Assembly (NCBI RefSeq): GCF_014197105.1
Contig: NZ_JACIEV010000011.1
Location: 1 to 64,000, forward strand
Direction: 5' to 3'
DNA from: Sphingomonas jinjuensis
Lineage (GTDB): Bacteria > Pseudomonadota > Alphaproteobacteria > Sphingomonadales > Sphingomonadaceae
Length of the DNA: 64,000 bases
Under the pieces are notes generated by a model. It saw nothing but the letters and a program-made list of their open reading frames with translations, did not search any database and was not told the origin of the DNA. Shown piece after piece: positions 6,565 to 14,091 of this stretch (positions are counted from its first letter, which is position 1; each line of letters begins with the position of its first letter). The position numbers were made by a program, and so were the translations under genes.

Positions 6565-7236
6565 ATGCGCTTCATCTTTGGCGCTGCGCTTGCGGCTACC
6601 GCGGTCATCGCGTCGCCGGCTATCGCGACAGACTTCACCGTTTCGGGTCCGTACACCATTCCTGGTACAGGCACTTCAGGTCCTGCATCGACCTACCCGA
6701 TTGCGTTTAACGTATCGGGCCAGGTTGGGACGATCACCGCAGTCACGTTTACGCTCACCGGCCTGACTCACACGTTTTCCGACGACTTGGACATCCTTCT
6801 GACTGGCCCTACGGGTCAGAATGTGATGTTGATGTCTGACGCGGGTAGCAGCAGCAATTTGAATGCCGTTACTTATACTTTTAGCCAATCAGCGGCTAAT
6901 TCTCTAGCCGATGCTGGTGTCAACGCGTCTGGGACGTACAAGCCGAGCAATTATTCAGGTAGCGATGGCGCGAATGAGGCAATTCCGAACGTGTCGGGCC
7001 CGTATGGATCGTCACTCGCCATCTTCAACGGCCTGAGCGCGAACGGAACGTGGAACCTGTATATCAACGATGACAATGGTGGCGATGTCGGCTCGCTGCG
7101 TTCTGCTACCTTGTCGATCACCACCACGGGCGCGGTTCCGGAGCCGGCCACCTGGGCGATGATGCTGGTTGGCTTCGGCATGGTCGGTGCGGTTGCGCGT
7201 CGTCGCAAGTCGGCCGCCAAGGTCACGTTCGCCTAA
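6565..7236 (+). CDS. PEPxxWA-CTERM protein with proprotein-convertase P-like domain
   Basis: A 223-residue protein with signal peptide MRFIFGAALAATAVIASPAI. The body (ITAVTFTLTGLTHTFSDDLD, ILLTGPTGQNVMLMSDAG, later FNGLSANGTWNLYINDD, GGDVGSLRSATLSI) is a clear P/Homo B-type jelly roll as found at the ends of subtilisin-like proteases, here without a protease. It ends VPEPATWAMMLVGFGMVG plus RRRKSAA. ATG 6565 is chosen because it opens the signal peptide and is preceded by CAGGGGG. It is likely a surface or matrix adhesion protein. Confidence 0.85.
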   Translation: MRFIFGAALAATAVIASPAIATDFTVSGPYTIPGTGTSGPASTYPIAFNVSGQVGTITAVTFTLTGLTHTFSDDLDILLTGPTGQNVMLMSDAGSSSNLNAVTYTFSQSAANSLADAGVNASGTYKPSNYSGSDGANEAIPNVSGPYGSSLAIFNGLSANGTWNLYINDDNGGDVGSLRSATLSITTTGAVPEPATWAMMLVGFGMVGAVARRRKSAAKVTFA

Positions 7237-7261
7237 TTCGACCCCGATGAAGGCGCGTGGA

Positions 7262-7290
7262 GGCCGCCGGGAGTGATCCCGGCGGCCTTT
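7262..7290 (+). terminator. Rho-independent terminator
   Basis: An 11-base perfect stem GGCCGCCGGGA / TCCCGGCGGCC with a GTGA loop, followed by TTT. It ends the PEPxxWA/P-domain transcription unit. Confidence 0.8.
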
Positions 7291-7308
7291 CGGTTCGGGA
7301 GTTAGGGC

Positions 7309-7491
7309 ATGATTATCAACTTCCGCATGGCCGAGGCCTTGGCGATCCAGCGGCTGCTCGGTGACGACGGCCCGCGGTGGCTTGCCGAGCGTATTGGCGC
7401 GCTTGCGCTGGCGGATGATGAGGCGGGCGTCGAGCGCTTCCAGCAGATCGCGGCTTGCTATCAAAACCTGATCAGCGCGCCGAGCCACTGA
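7309..7491 (+). CDS. Small DUF6961-like protein
   Basis: A 60-residue protein. The core DDGPRWLAERIGALALADDE then GVERFQQIAACY matches, from memory, a family of small sphingomonad proteins (DUF6961 type) with the pattern 'GD.aP.wia.RIgaLA.agD..GV.rw..IA'. It is predicted to be all-helical and cytoplasmic. Function unknown. Confidence 0.6.
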   Translation: MIINFRMAEALAIQRLLGDDGPRWLAERIGALALADDEAGVERFQQIAACYQNLISAPSH

Positions 7492-7538
7492 CCGCATAGC
7501 CCCTAGACATGTCAGAACAATAAGAGAACATCGGGGTC

Positions 7539-7727
7539 ATGATGACCCCTGATTCGTTGCTCACATCCGTGATCCTGTCCGCGTCACCTATCACCCGCCT
7601 CGGTCTGGCGGCCCCCAGCGCGCGCGTCCGAGAACAAGCGGCGGCTGACCTCGCCGAGGCGATCGTCGCCAGCCTGGAGGGGGCGCCCTTGGCCAGCGAG
7701 CGCCAGCAGATGCGGCTTCCGCTTTGA
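7539..7727 (+). CDS. Small helical protein, function unknown
   Basis: A 62-residue protein: MMTPDSLLTSVILSASPITR, ARVREQAAADLAEAIVASLE. The layout (short hydrophobic helix, then 'R..AA..La..I...L') resembles other short sphingomonad proteins of the DUF6771 type; this is tentative. It stops 6 bases before the next start, so the two are probably co-transcribed. Confidence 0.5.
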   Translation: MMTPDSLLTSVILSASPITRLGLAAPSARVREQAAADLAEAIVASLEGAPLASERQQMRLPL

Positions 7728-7733
7728 CCGGTC

Positions 7734-8039
7734 ATGGGCGCAAAGAAGTTCGACACCCTCCACGATTTTGCGCGGCACGGCGTAAACATTCACCTGACCT
7801 GCGCTAACGGCCATTGCCATCACACGGCTGTGCTGGACGCTTGGCAGGTATCCGGCTGGGCGCGGGTGTGGCGATGGCCTCAGGCGCTCGAAGCTGGGGT
7901 GATGCGGCATTTCTACTGCTCGAAATGCCGGGCTCGGTATCCAATACCCAAGCCGACGATGAATGCGGTGACGCTGCTCAACTTTTTTCCGGAAGATGAG
8001 CGAGGTTGGAAACGGCTTCAGGCACGGATCAGGCGTTAG
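7734..8039 (+). CDS. Small zinc-ribbon-like protein
   Basis: A 101-residue protein with two Cys pairs or Cys/His clusters: LTCANGHCHH near residues 22-31 and FYCSKCRARYP near 60-70. This is a spaced CxxxxC...CxxC arrangement suited to binding one zinc ion. The rest is basic (VSGWARVWRWPQAL, ERGWKRLQARIRR). It probably binds nucleic acid, perhaps as a small regulator; no specific family recognised. Confidence 0.6.
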   Translation: MGAKKFDTLHDFARHGVNIHLTCANGHCHHTAVLDAWQVSGWARVWRWPQALEAGVMRHFYCSKCRARYPIPKPTMNAVTLLNFFPEDERGWKRLQARIRR

Positions 8040-8244
8040 TCTTCTGGTCAACCGAAGGTGTCACGACCGCTGGATCGTCTGCAATCCCGGTTTCCACCGC
8101 CAAATCGTGGGGGACGCCTGCCGAGTCCGGATAGTCGTCTGGGCTGACGACCGCCTGGTTCTGCACTGCTTGGAGATCGGCAACTGGCCGCGGCTGGCCC
8201 GAGGCCAGATACCCGCCGCCAGGCTTATTGGGCTGACGTTTCAT
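8029..8244 (-). CDS. Small hydrophilic, probably disordered protein (third of three)
   Basis: A 71-residue protein MKRQPNKPGGGYLASGQPRP..., rich in Pro, Gly, Asp and Val with no hydrophobic core (AVVSPDDYPDSAGVPHDLAV, DDPAVVTPSVDQKTNA). The start is chosen at the ATG inside the preceding gene's 3' end (20-base overlap), which fits translational coupling; a longer start gives a basic arginine-rich leader. Its tail overlaps the convergent zinc-ribbon gene by 11 bases. Confidence 0.5.
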   Translation of the reverse strand: MKRQPNKPGGGYLASGQPRPVADLQAVQNQAVVSPDDYPDSAGVPHDLAVETGIADDPAVVTPSVDQKTNA

Positions 8245-8422
8245 TCGCGGTGTTCCCTTTGAATTGGGTGCTTTTCGAAGGTGGGCGTGCCGCATCCTCT
8301 TGACGGTGACCAGCCCTGTTGGCTTCATCGCTCTTTTCTAGCGCACCATAGTCTTCGGTGCCGCTCGTTCCGCCTGAAGGCCTTCCGTCAGTGGTTGTGT
8401 TGGGATCGGGAGAATGGCTCAC
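8225..8422 (-). CDS. Small hydrophilic, probably disordered protein (second of three)
   Basis: A 65-residue, highly polar protein (MSHSPDPNTTTDGRPSGGTS, KSDEANRAGHRQEDAARPPS). It starts with GTG directly after the TGA of the upstream gene. There are no hydrophobic segments and the composition is like stress-type disordered proteins. Function unknown; the tight coupling to its two neighbours argues that it is a real gene. Confidence 0.55.
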   Translation of the reverse strand: MSHSPDPNTTTDGRPSGGTSGTEDYGALEKSDEANRAGHRQEDAARPPSKSTQFKGNTANETSAQ

Positions 8423-8674
8423 TCATTCTTGCCCGGCGTTGGGGTCGAAATTTTTACGACCCGCCTTCGTAAGATTCTCGGTCTTATGAGCATCCTCGGA
8501 CGAGCTGCCATCACCCTGATCCGAAGACTGCCCACCTAAAGGCTTCTGGTCTTCACGGGTCGGATTGCCGTTGCCATCTTCAATGCTGCTCTCGTCCTCG
8601 CCGCTATCCGGATTAAACGGGCGCCTAGCGGTGTCGTCGTTTGATGGTTTTTGCGAGTCATTTTGGTCGGGCAT
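8423..8674 (-). CDS. Small acidic disordered protein (first of three)
   Basis: An 83-residue protein made almost entirely of D, E, S, N, G, K, Q and P (MPDQNDSQKPSNDDTARRPF, GEDESSIEDGNGNPTRED, QGDGSSSEDAHKTENLTKAG). It is preceded by AGGAG in a good position. It is the first gene of a three-gene run of hydrophilic proteins, reminiscent of desiccation or hydration-type proteins, but no known signature (KGG, LEA 11-mers) is visible. Confidence 0.6.
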   Translation of the reverse strand: MPDQNDSQKPSNDDTARRPFNPDSGEDESSIEDGNGNPTREDQKPLGGQSSDQGDGSSSEDAHKTENLTKAGRKNFDPNAGQE

Positions 8675-8778
8675 GGTGGTTCTCCTGATTTAAGAACCAG
8701 CGACAGGCTCAAAGGCCCCCCCGACTGATCTAAGGCATGCAGTTAAGGGCACCCTATTTCGGCGTGAAAGCTGAGCGG

Positions 8779-9024
8779 CTAGGGCTCTTCTTGGGCCGCT
8801 CCCCAATAGCGGAGCCCATGCATAAGAATGACGCCGCATCCGTCGTCACCAGCCGAACAGCAATCCACCTCGGGCTCAAGGTCGGTGTCGCCATCCAGCT
8901 CGTCCAGATGGTCGATCATGCGGGATACCAGCCGCGAAAGGACCGGACGCGGCAGGCTGGGGATCGCGGCGAGCATCTGGTCGAGTGATGCCGCCGGGAG
9001 GGCGCGTAGGGCTCTGCTAGCCAT
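8779..9024 (-). CDS. Small protein of the prophage-like block
   Basis: An 81-residue protein: ASLDQMLAAIPSLPRPVLSR, LVSRMIDHLDELDGDTDLEP then CCSAGDDGCGVI. The 'mId.LDelDGDpDlE' stretch followed by a Cys/Asp-rich tail is seen in small sphingomonad proteins, often near phage genes (recognition from memory). The ATG shares a base with the stop of the gene upstream. Function unknown. Confidence 0.6.
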   Translation of the reverse strand: MASRALRALPAASLDQMLAAIPSLPRPVLSRLVSRMIDHLDELDGDTDLEPEVDCCSAGDDGCGVILMHGLRYWGAAQEEP

Positions 9025-9284
9025 TACAGCGTCTCCCCGTGCGATCGGCGCAGCAGATAGTCCGCCAGTGCCTCAGCATGCGCCTTGGGCCACACAGCGG
9101 CCCTCAGGCTGTTGAGGATGCGTCCGGCCTCGTTGTCGACCTGAGGAAGCCTGCTGACGAACAAGCGGTCACCGGTGAGAACGACGATGCCGCCGTTATC
9201 GGACCATGCTGCTAGCCATTCGGCGGGGATGAAGGGAGCGGCCGAAGCCGCCCCCTGTGCGATGCGGGATTGCATCTGGCTCAT
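9024..9284 (-). CDS. Hypothetical protein of the prophage-like block
   Basis: An 86-residue protein, MSQMQSRIAQGAASAAPFIP, AEWLAAWSDNGGIVVLTGDR, ending in a helical region AHAEALADYLLRRSHG. No family recognised. Its start overlaps the stop of the 202-residue gene upstream by 4 bases, and its stop overlaps the next start, so it is part of one translationally coupled run. Confidence 0.6.
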   Translation of the reverse strand: MSQMQSRIAQGAASAAPFIPAEWLAAWSDNGGIVVLTGDRLFVSRLPQVDNEAGRILNSLRAAVWPKAHAEALADYLLRRSHGETL

Positions 9285-9889
9285 TTGCCCGCCTCCTTTC
9301 GCGAGCGTCGCGGCTTGGACGCGAGGCGGGCCGCTTCCTCATCAATGATGGCCTGCATTTCGGGGCGGTATTTCGCCGCCCACTCACGCTTTCCGACCAT
9401 CTGCTGCTTGATCGCGATGTCCCATTTGCGTGTGACCGGCGTGCGCAGTGCGTCGAGGATAACGATGTCGAGCGCGGCTTGCGCCCGGTCACGCTCGCTG
9501 CGCAGCGCCTCCGCTCGATCGCCTTTGTCCCATTGGTCGAGACACCAAGCGCGGGAGAAGCGTGCTTCGGCCAGGTCGCGAACGCCCTTCGCCACGCAAT
9601 AGTCTTTGTAGGCGAGTCTGAACCATTCCTCTTTCGGCTGTTGCGGCGTGACGAGCAGTCGGAGGTTGTTGCGAGGCAGCTTGTGCCCCATCCCTGCCAT
9701 ATGCTCCGCTACGTAATGATCTTCACTGTTGGGGGCGGACTGTGCCAGCCGGTGCGCGCTTGCTGCGAACACCGAAACGAGGCGAGCAGTGGTGATGCAG
9801 GCGTTGTCCTCGTCCCTTTGTTGCGGGATGGACAGGCCGGGGCGGATGGCGCGGACGTTGCCGCGTCGGGCGATGCGAGCCATGCTCAT
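9281..9889 (-). CDS. Hypothetical protein of the prophage-like block
   Basis: A 202-residue, mostly helical and charged protein: WFRLAYKDYCVAKGVRDLAE, WCLDQWDKGDRAEALRSERDR, EWAAKYRPEMQAIIDEEAAR, with a basic end KPRRSRKEAGK. No signal peptide or membrane segment. No family recognised. Overlaps of 4 bases at both ends show coupling to its neighbours. Confidence 0.6.
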   Translation of the reverse strand: MSMARIARRGNVRAIRPGLSIPQQRDEDNACITTARLVSVFAASAHRLAQSAPNSEDHYVAEHMAGMGHKLPRNNLRLLVTPQQPKEEWFRLAYKDYCVAKGVRDLAEARFSRAWCLDQWDKGDRAEALRSERDRAQAALDIVILDALRTPVTRKWDIAIKQQMVGKREWAAKYRPEMQAIIDEEAARLASKPRRSRKEAGK

Positions 9890-10593
9890 GCCCTCCCTTC
9901 GATGCTGTCGAGGCCGGCGATGACGAGGTCGAGGGCTTCGCCTCCATCCGCCTCCCGAAGCCCGATGCGTTCAAGGTGCGTCAGCTTGGCTCGGAGGTCT
10001 GCGATGCTCGCGCAGGGGAATTGCCGGATAGCTTGGGCATCTTCGCACGTCGGCTGGGATAGCTCGCTCTCGCGGGCGCGCAGGGTGGCGAAGCCATACT
10101 TGCGCTCAAGCCTTGCCTCGTCACGCTCATCCGCCTTCACGCGCGCCACAATCCGACGTGCCGCACGATAGAGCTGCTGCCACTGCGGGTCAGCCGACTG
10201 CTTGTCTCTCGCAACGCCGACGATGCCCTTGCAGCGAATGACGTCGTGCTTGTTGGCGGTGCTGAACGACCCCGCTGCCGACACGCCGTCGAAGCGGTGA
10301 CGATAGGACGGATACTCGACCACCAGCGGGGGCCGGTTGTGGATCGCATCCAGCTCGGCACGATGCGCGTCACACACCGGGTTCCAGACCGTCTCGTAGA
10401 AATGGTCTAGGCGAGCGTCGTGGCGGTCGTAGTCGGCTAGAAGCTTGGCGAGGCCGGGGCTGATCGCCGCTGCCTCCCCCTTGGCCTGAGTGGCAACGGC
10501 AACGCAGCCAGCGACGATCGCCGCGCCAGCCGCATAGGCGGCGGCGCTGGTGCCAATGCGGAGCAGCTGGCGACGAGTGGTGTTCGTGTCCAT
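9886..10593 (-). CDS. Tat-like exported protein of the prophage-like block
   Basis: A 235-residue protein opening MDTNTTRRQLLRIGTSAAAY with a twin-arginine-like motif (RRQLLRIG), then a hydrophobic stretch AAGAAIVAGCVAVATQA. The remainder is soluble and helical (YDRHDARLDHFYETVWNPVC, RAARRIVARVKADERDEARL). The next gene has the same plan, so the two may be paralogous exported proteins. Function unknown. Confidence 0.6.
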   Translation of the reverse strand: MDTNTTRRQLLRIGTSAAAYAAGAAIVAGCVAVATQAKGEAAAISPGLAKLLADYDRHDARLDHFYETVWNPVCDAHRAELDAIHNRPPLVVEYPSYRHRFDGVSAAGSFSTANKHDVIRCKGIVGVARDKQSADPQWQQLYRAARRIVARVKADERDEARLERKYGFATLRARESELSQPTCEDAQAIRQFPCASIADLRAKLTHLERIGLREADGGEALDLVIAGLDSIEGRA

Positions 10594-10596
10594 CGC

Positions 10597-11040
10597 TCAG
10601 CCCTCCTGCTTCGCGAGGCGCTGCAAGGCAGCGAAGAGGTGCGCCGTAGCGCGCTCGCCCGGCTCGCTCTCGCCGTTGTCGGTGGCGAGGGCGAATGAAC
10701 GGGCAAATTCCTGCCAATTCGCGATCGGAGCCGTTTCGGCGCGTTGAGTTGCTGCGATCATCGCGGCCATTTCGCGCTCGTGGGCTTCGGGGTGGGTCCG
10801 CTCGTAATCGTGGGGCAGGCCGTTAAAGCGCTTGATCGCGGCTCGGTACTCCGCCTCTGCCTTGTCGAACGCGCTTGGCGCGAGGGTCGTAATGGCGGGC
10901 ATCGTGGCGGCACTGGCGACCAGCACAGCGGCAACGCCAACGCCGCCGATCAGGGCACGACGGCTGGGGTCAGCAGGCGCCTGGGCGGCGGCGGCGAGGC
11001 TCCCCGCCGGAGCGGGGAAGCGGGGCATGGTGAGAGCCAT
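10597..11040 (-). CDS. Tat-like exported or anchored small protein of the prophage-like block
   Basis: A 147-residue protein: ADPSRRALIGGVGVAAVLVA gives a Ser-Arg-Arg motif followed by a hydrophobic segment (residues 26-50). A helical part follows (FDKAEAEYRAAIKRFNGLPH, IAATQRAETAPIANWQEFAR). Its plan resembles the adjacent 235-residue gene. The ATG overlaps the TAA of the upstream 48-residue gene by one base. Confidence 0.6.
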   Translation of the reverse strand: MALTMPRFPAPAGSLAAAAQAPADPSRRALIGGVGVAAVLVASAATMPAITTLAPSAFDKAEAEYRAAIKRFNGLPHDYERTHPEAHEREMAAMIAATQRAETAPIANWQEFARSFALATDNGESEPGERATAHLFAALQRLAKQEG

Positions 11041-11186
11041 TACAGCGCCCCCATCGTGAGGGCGGTGACGTTGGCGTCAGCGACCAGCGCGAGGCCGGTC
11101 CCGATCGCGGCGGCGCCGAAAATGTAGAGGGTGACAGTGCCGAGAGCGCGTAGCGTCTCGCGCACCTTCATGGTACGTGCGGTCAT
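11040..11186 (-). CDS. 48-residue single-TM protein
   Basis: A short gene reading MTARTMKVRETLRALGTVTL, then YIFGAAAIGTGLALVADAN and a brief tail VTALTMGAL. It has one membrane segment with a basic N-terminal side. The TAATG overlap with the next gene supports translation. An internal ATG five codons on is an alternative start. It is the first gene of the leftward run and could be a small phage membrane protein, but nothing specific identifies it. Confidence 0.55.
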   Translation of the reverse strand: MTARTMKVRETLRALGTVTLYIFGAAAIGTGLALVADANVTALTMGAL

Positions 11187-11335
11187 AGTCGTGTCCCTTC
11201 CGAACAAGGGTTGCGATGAGGCTCGGCGGTGGCGTTGGTAGCGCCCCGCCGGGCCGTCTTCCGAGAAGACCGTTACAAACTAACGCTGTGATAGGGGTTG
11301 TCAACAGCCTCAGCGTTATTTATTTGCGGTAGGGC

Positions 11336-11575
11336 ATGATGACTTCCGAACAATGCCGCATGGCCCGGGCAGGCCTCAACGTGTCCATTGCTGATCTGGC
11401 GGCGGCTACTGATCTGCGCCCGTCAACGATCAGCGCCTTTGAGCGCGGGGGCAGTTCACTACAACGCACCGTTGATGCGCTGCGTGAAGAGCTAGAGCGG
11501 CGCGGAGCCGTCTTCTTTGCGGCCGGAGATGGGGTTCCCTCCGGCGGCGTCGGAGTGCGTCTGGCGTCCCGCTGA
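11336..11575 (+). CDS. XRE-family HTH regulator
   Basis: A 79-residue protein with a Cro/C1-type helix-turn-helix: TSEQCRMARAGLNVSIADLA, DLRPSTISAFERGGSS, then VDALREELERRGAVFFAAGD and a glycine-rich end GGVGVRL. This compact form is common in alphaproteobacterial chromosomes and prophages. It diverges from the leftward run starting at 11186, with a 149-base intergenic region able to hold both promoters, so it may control that run. Confidence 0.85.
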   Translation: MMTSEQCRMARAGLNVSIADLAAATDLRPSTISAFERGGSSLQRTVDALREELERRGAVFFAAGDGVPSGGVGVRLASR

Positions 11576-11580
11576 CGGGT

Positions 11581-11853
11581 TTACTGTACCAGCCGTGATC
11601 CCGGCGGAAGCGGCGGCAAGCCTTGCTCCCGCGCCGAGAATGTCGGGGCTGGCAGCGGACGTCCGTTGCGCACCACGTCACGGCACGCGAAGCGTACACA
11701 GCCGATCATGTCACCTGAGCGGTTGTCGAGCCTCATGGTGGCGCCTGCCCCGAGATTGGTGAGGGAATAATCAGGCCGGTACTGGCGCGCGCCGACGACG
11801 CCTGACAGTCCCACGATTATCGCTGCGATGATGATTGCCCAGCCGGTGCGCAT
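11581..11853 (-). CDS. Membrane-anchored small protein ending in the LPPLPPG motif
   Basis: A 90-residue protein with N-terminal membrane anchor MRTGWAIIIAAIIVGLSGVV, a short soluble domain containing two Cys (MIGCVRFACRDVV) and the tail GLPPLPPGSRLVQ. The same LPPLPPG motif occurs at the N-terminus and near the C-terminus of the 1708-residue protein nearby, which ties this gene to the phage module. Convergent to the XRE gene, with 5 bases between the stops. Confidence 0.6.
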   Translation of the reverse strand: MRTGWAIIIAAIIVGLSGVVGARQYRPDYSLTNLGAGATMRLDNRSGDMIGCVRFACRDVVRNGRPLPAPTFSAREQGLPPLPPGSRLVQ

Positions 11854-11944
11854 GGGTGCAATCTGTCAGCCTTTGCTTTCGCTCGCAACTATCGCGGTCT
11901 GGCGCCGAGAACCGTTAAAAATCCTTGTTGTCGCTAGCGCTTTA

Positions 11945-11960
11945 GGGTATCCAAATACCC
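11945..11960 (+). promoter_or_regulatory. Small hairpin in the leader region of the ejection-module genes
   Basis: GGGTAT-CCAA-ATACCC forms a 6-base stem 52 bases before the first gene of the rightward module. It could be an operator or a terminator of upstream transcription. The rest of the 11854-12011 interval shows nothing recognisable. Confidence 0.3.
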
Positions 11961-12011
11961 GTCCGAGTAAGACGCCCCCGGCAGCGTGTCCCGTTTTTGT
12001 GGATGCTGCGC

Positions 12012-12548
12012 ATGGTGATCAGTTCGGACATTCTCCAGCAAGTTGTAGCGCAGGCTCAAGAAGCCGACTGGAACAACGCCGTTGGGGCGGTTCTGACGAA
12101 GCCGACAGCGGCAAACATCGTTGATCTGACGACCTACCCCGATCGTCTTGCTGCGGTCGCGCCTCAGATGGGTAATCCCAGCCAGCGCCACCGCAACGTC
12201 AGTGCCGCGCTGGATTTTCTGGGGCTGATGAACCACGGCGAGCAGGCCGCGGCATTGGAGCAGCTTCGCGCCCGCAAACAGGCGTTGGTGAAGGGCAAGG
12301 AGTCCACCGAGGTCACCGACACCATGATTGCCGCGCTGCGCATGAACGATCCTGAGTTGATCGCGCGGGCGAAGGGGTTGGCCGGGATGGTGCTGGCGGC
12401 AAGCGTCCCGTTCTACGAGCTTCCTGACATGCTCAAAACCGCCGGGTTCAAAAACGTGCCGGAGGTGAAGTCCGCAGGCGCCGACGAGGTTGAGCCGCCA
12501 CCGAGCCCCGCCATGGACGAAACCGGTGACCCGGAGGTCGTGCGATGA
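12012..12548 (+). CDS. Phage-module protein 1, function unknown
   Basis: A 178-residue, mostly helical protein: VISSDILQQVVAQAQEADWN, PSQRHRNVSAALDFLGLMNH, AALEQLRARKQALVKGKEST, with an acidic proline-rich end EVEPPPSPAMDETG. An ATG at 11997 is an alternative start. Its position directly before the p7-like gene, with an ATGA-type overlap, makes it part of the virion-protein run. No family recognised. Confidence 0.6.
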   Translation: MVISSDILQQVVAQAQEADWNNAVGAVLTKPTAANIVDLTTYPDRLAAVAPQMGNPSQRHRNVSAALDFLGLMNHGEQAAALEQLRARKQALVKGKESTEVTDTMIAALRMNDPELIARAKGLAGMVLAASVPFYELPDMLKTAGFKNVPEVKSAGADEVEPPPSPAMDETGDPEVVR

Positions 12549-13192
12549 GCTTCGTTGGGAATCTCATCGGCGATGTGATGGGCGGGATTACCGGCGCAAA
12601 GCAGTCCGCCAAGGGCGCGCAGCTGGCCGCCCAGACGCAGGCCAATGCCGCGCAGCAGGCGATTGCCGAGCAGCGATCGGCGCGGGACCAGAGCGTCACC
12701 CTTCGCCAACCCTACATGGATGCGGGTAACAAGGCTCTGGCCGCCCAAATGAGCCTGATCGGCTTGAACGGTACGACCGGCCAACAGGATGCCGTGAACG
12801 CGCTTCTGACGACGCCCGAGTTTACGACGACGGTTCGCCAAGGTGAGGAAGCGATCCTCCAGAACGCGTCCGCAACCGGCGGTTTGCGCGGCGGCAACAC
12901 GAATAACAGCCTGGCGCGCTTCCGGGCCGACACGCTGGCGAACCTCATCAGCAATCAATTCACCCGCCTCAATGGGTTGACGACGATCGGCGCAAACTCG
13001 GCGGCTGGGGCGGGCACCGAAGCCATCAACGTCGCCAGCAACATCGGCCAGCTTCTCGGGGATCAAGGGGCTGCGATAGCGGGCGGTCAGATTGCCAAGG
13101 GCAATGTTACCCGAACCACGCTCAACGACGCTGCGCAGCTGGCCGGGACGATCCTTGGCGGTGGTAGCGGCTCACGTGTGAGGGCTTTCTGA
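12545..13192 (+). CDS. Phage DNA-ejection protein (P22 gp7 / T7 gp14-like)
   Basis: A 215-residue protein with a small-residue-rich N-terminus (MSFVGNLIGDVMGGITGAKQ), a helical Ala/Gln-rich region, and the diagnostic block RQPYMDAGNKALAAQM, FTTTVRQGEEAILQNASATG, GLRGGNTNNSLARFRADTLA. These are typical of podovirus ejection proteins that form part of the channel carrying DNA across the host envelope. Overlaps both neighbours by a few bases. Confidence 0.75.
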   Translation: MSFVGNLIGDVMGGITGAKQSAKGAQLAAQTQANAAQQAIAEQRSARDQSVTLRQPYMDAGNKALAAQMSLIGLNGTTGQQDAVNALLTTPEFTTTVRQGEEAILQNASATGGLRGGNTNNSLARFRADTLANLISNQFTRLNGLTTIGANSAAGAGTEAINVASNIGQLLGDQGAAIAGGQIAKGNVTRTTLNDAAQLAGTILGGGSGSRVRAF

Positions 13193-14091
13193 TGCCTCAG
13201 GCTTACGATTACCAACGGATGCTGACGCAGCTGGATTTGTCGCCCATCCGCGACGGGATGCGTTTGCGTCAGCAGGGACAGGCGCTCGAAAACGAGCAAT
13301 CACGCATTCAAACCGATCAGATGCGCCTCGATGCTCAACTTGCCGAGAAGCAGGCGGCGGCGACGCGTAAACAGCAGTTCTTCGACGCGTTCGCCAAGGT
13401 GTCGGCCGCGCCGAACGCCGCGGGTTACAACTATCTGCGGGGCAACTTCCCCGATTTTCTCGATCCCATTGACGCGGCTCAGAAGTCCTACCGCCAAGGC
13501 GGCTTGGACGTGATGCGGAACACCGCTGGCGGCGTCATCTCGGCGCTGACCGCAAACGACCCACAGCGGGCGCTTACCGCCCTTGATGACGGATCAAAGC
13601 AGTTGGCCGGGTCTGATATGCCGGCCGATACGCTGACGTCAATTCGTGGGCTGGTGGAAAGCGGCAAGCCTGAGCAGCTGAAGGCGGCACGGAAGCTCGC
13701 ATCGCTGGCTTTGGCGCAGGCATCGGGGGACCGGTTCAACGAGGTCTATTCGTCGCTGAACCGCGAGGATCGCGAAGAGGAATTGCACCCCTACCGCCTC
13801 CGTCAGGCGCAGGGGAATGCAGACTATTCGGAAACGCGCGCCGAATTTGCCCCCGCCGATCAGGAAGCGGCCATCGCCGCAAAGCGTGCGCGCGTCGCGA
13901 ACACTGCCAGCATCATTGACCGTCGCAACCGCACCCCCATTCGTGGGGCTGGCTCAGGCTCCGGCTCCGGCTCCGGGGTTTCAAGCGGGCCGCGCCCCGT
14001 GAAGATCAGGCCGGGTGAGGCGGTCGCGCAGGATGGTCAAGGCAAGTTGCACGTCGCCCGAGGCGGCAAATGGGTGGAGGCGGTGCGATGA
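13192..14091 (+). CDS. Putative internal virion / ejection protein
   Basis: A 299-residue protein. The N-terminal half is long helical or coiled coil (RDGMRLRQQGQALENEQSRI, QTDQMRLDAQLAEKQAAATR). The middle resembles other virion helical proteins. A flexible GSGSGSGSG-type linker leads to KIRPGEAVAQDGQGKLHVAR. The position (after the p7-like gene, before the giant protein) matches the second ejection protein of podoviruses, but sequence identity to a named family is not evident. Confidence 0.6.
   Translation: MPQAYDYQRMLTQLDLSPIRDGMRLRQQGQALENEQSRIQTDQMRLDAQLAEKQAAATRKQQFFDAFAKVSAAPNAAGYNYLRGNFPDFLDPIDAAQKSYRQGGLDVMRNTAGGVISALTANDPQRALTALDDGSKQLAGSDMPADTLTSIRGLVESGKPEQLKAARKLASLALAQASGDRFNEVYSSLNREDREEELHPYRLRQAQGNADYSETRAEFAPADQEAAIAAKRARVANTASIIDRRNRTPIRGAGSGSGSGSGVSSGPRPVKIRPGEAVAQDGQGKLHVARGGKWVEAVR

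Noticed and set aside
8029..8328. Longer N-terminus (99 codons) for the third hydrophilic protein
   Set aside because: The added 28 residues are basic and low quality and overlap most of the upstream gene; the internal ATG gives a coherent polar protein.
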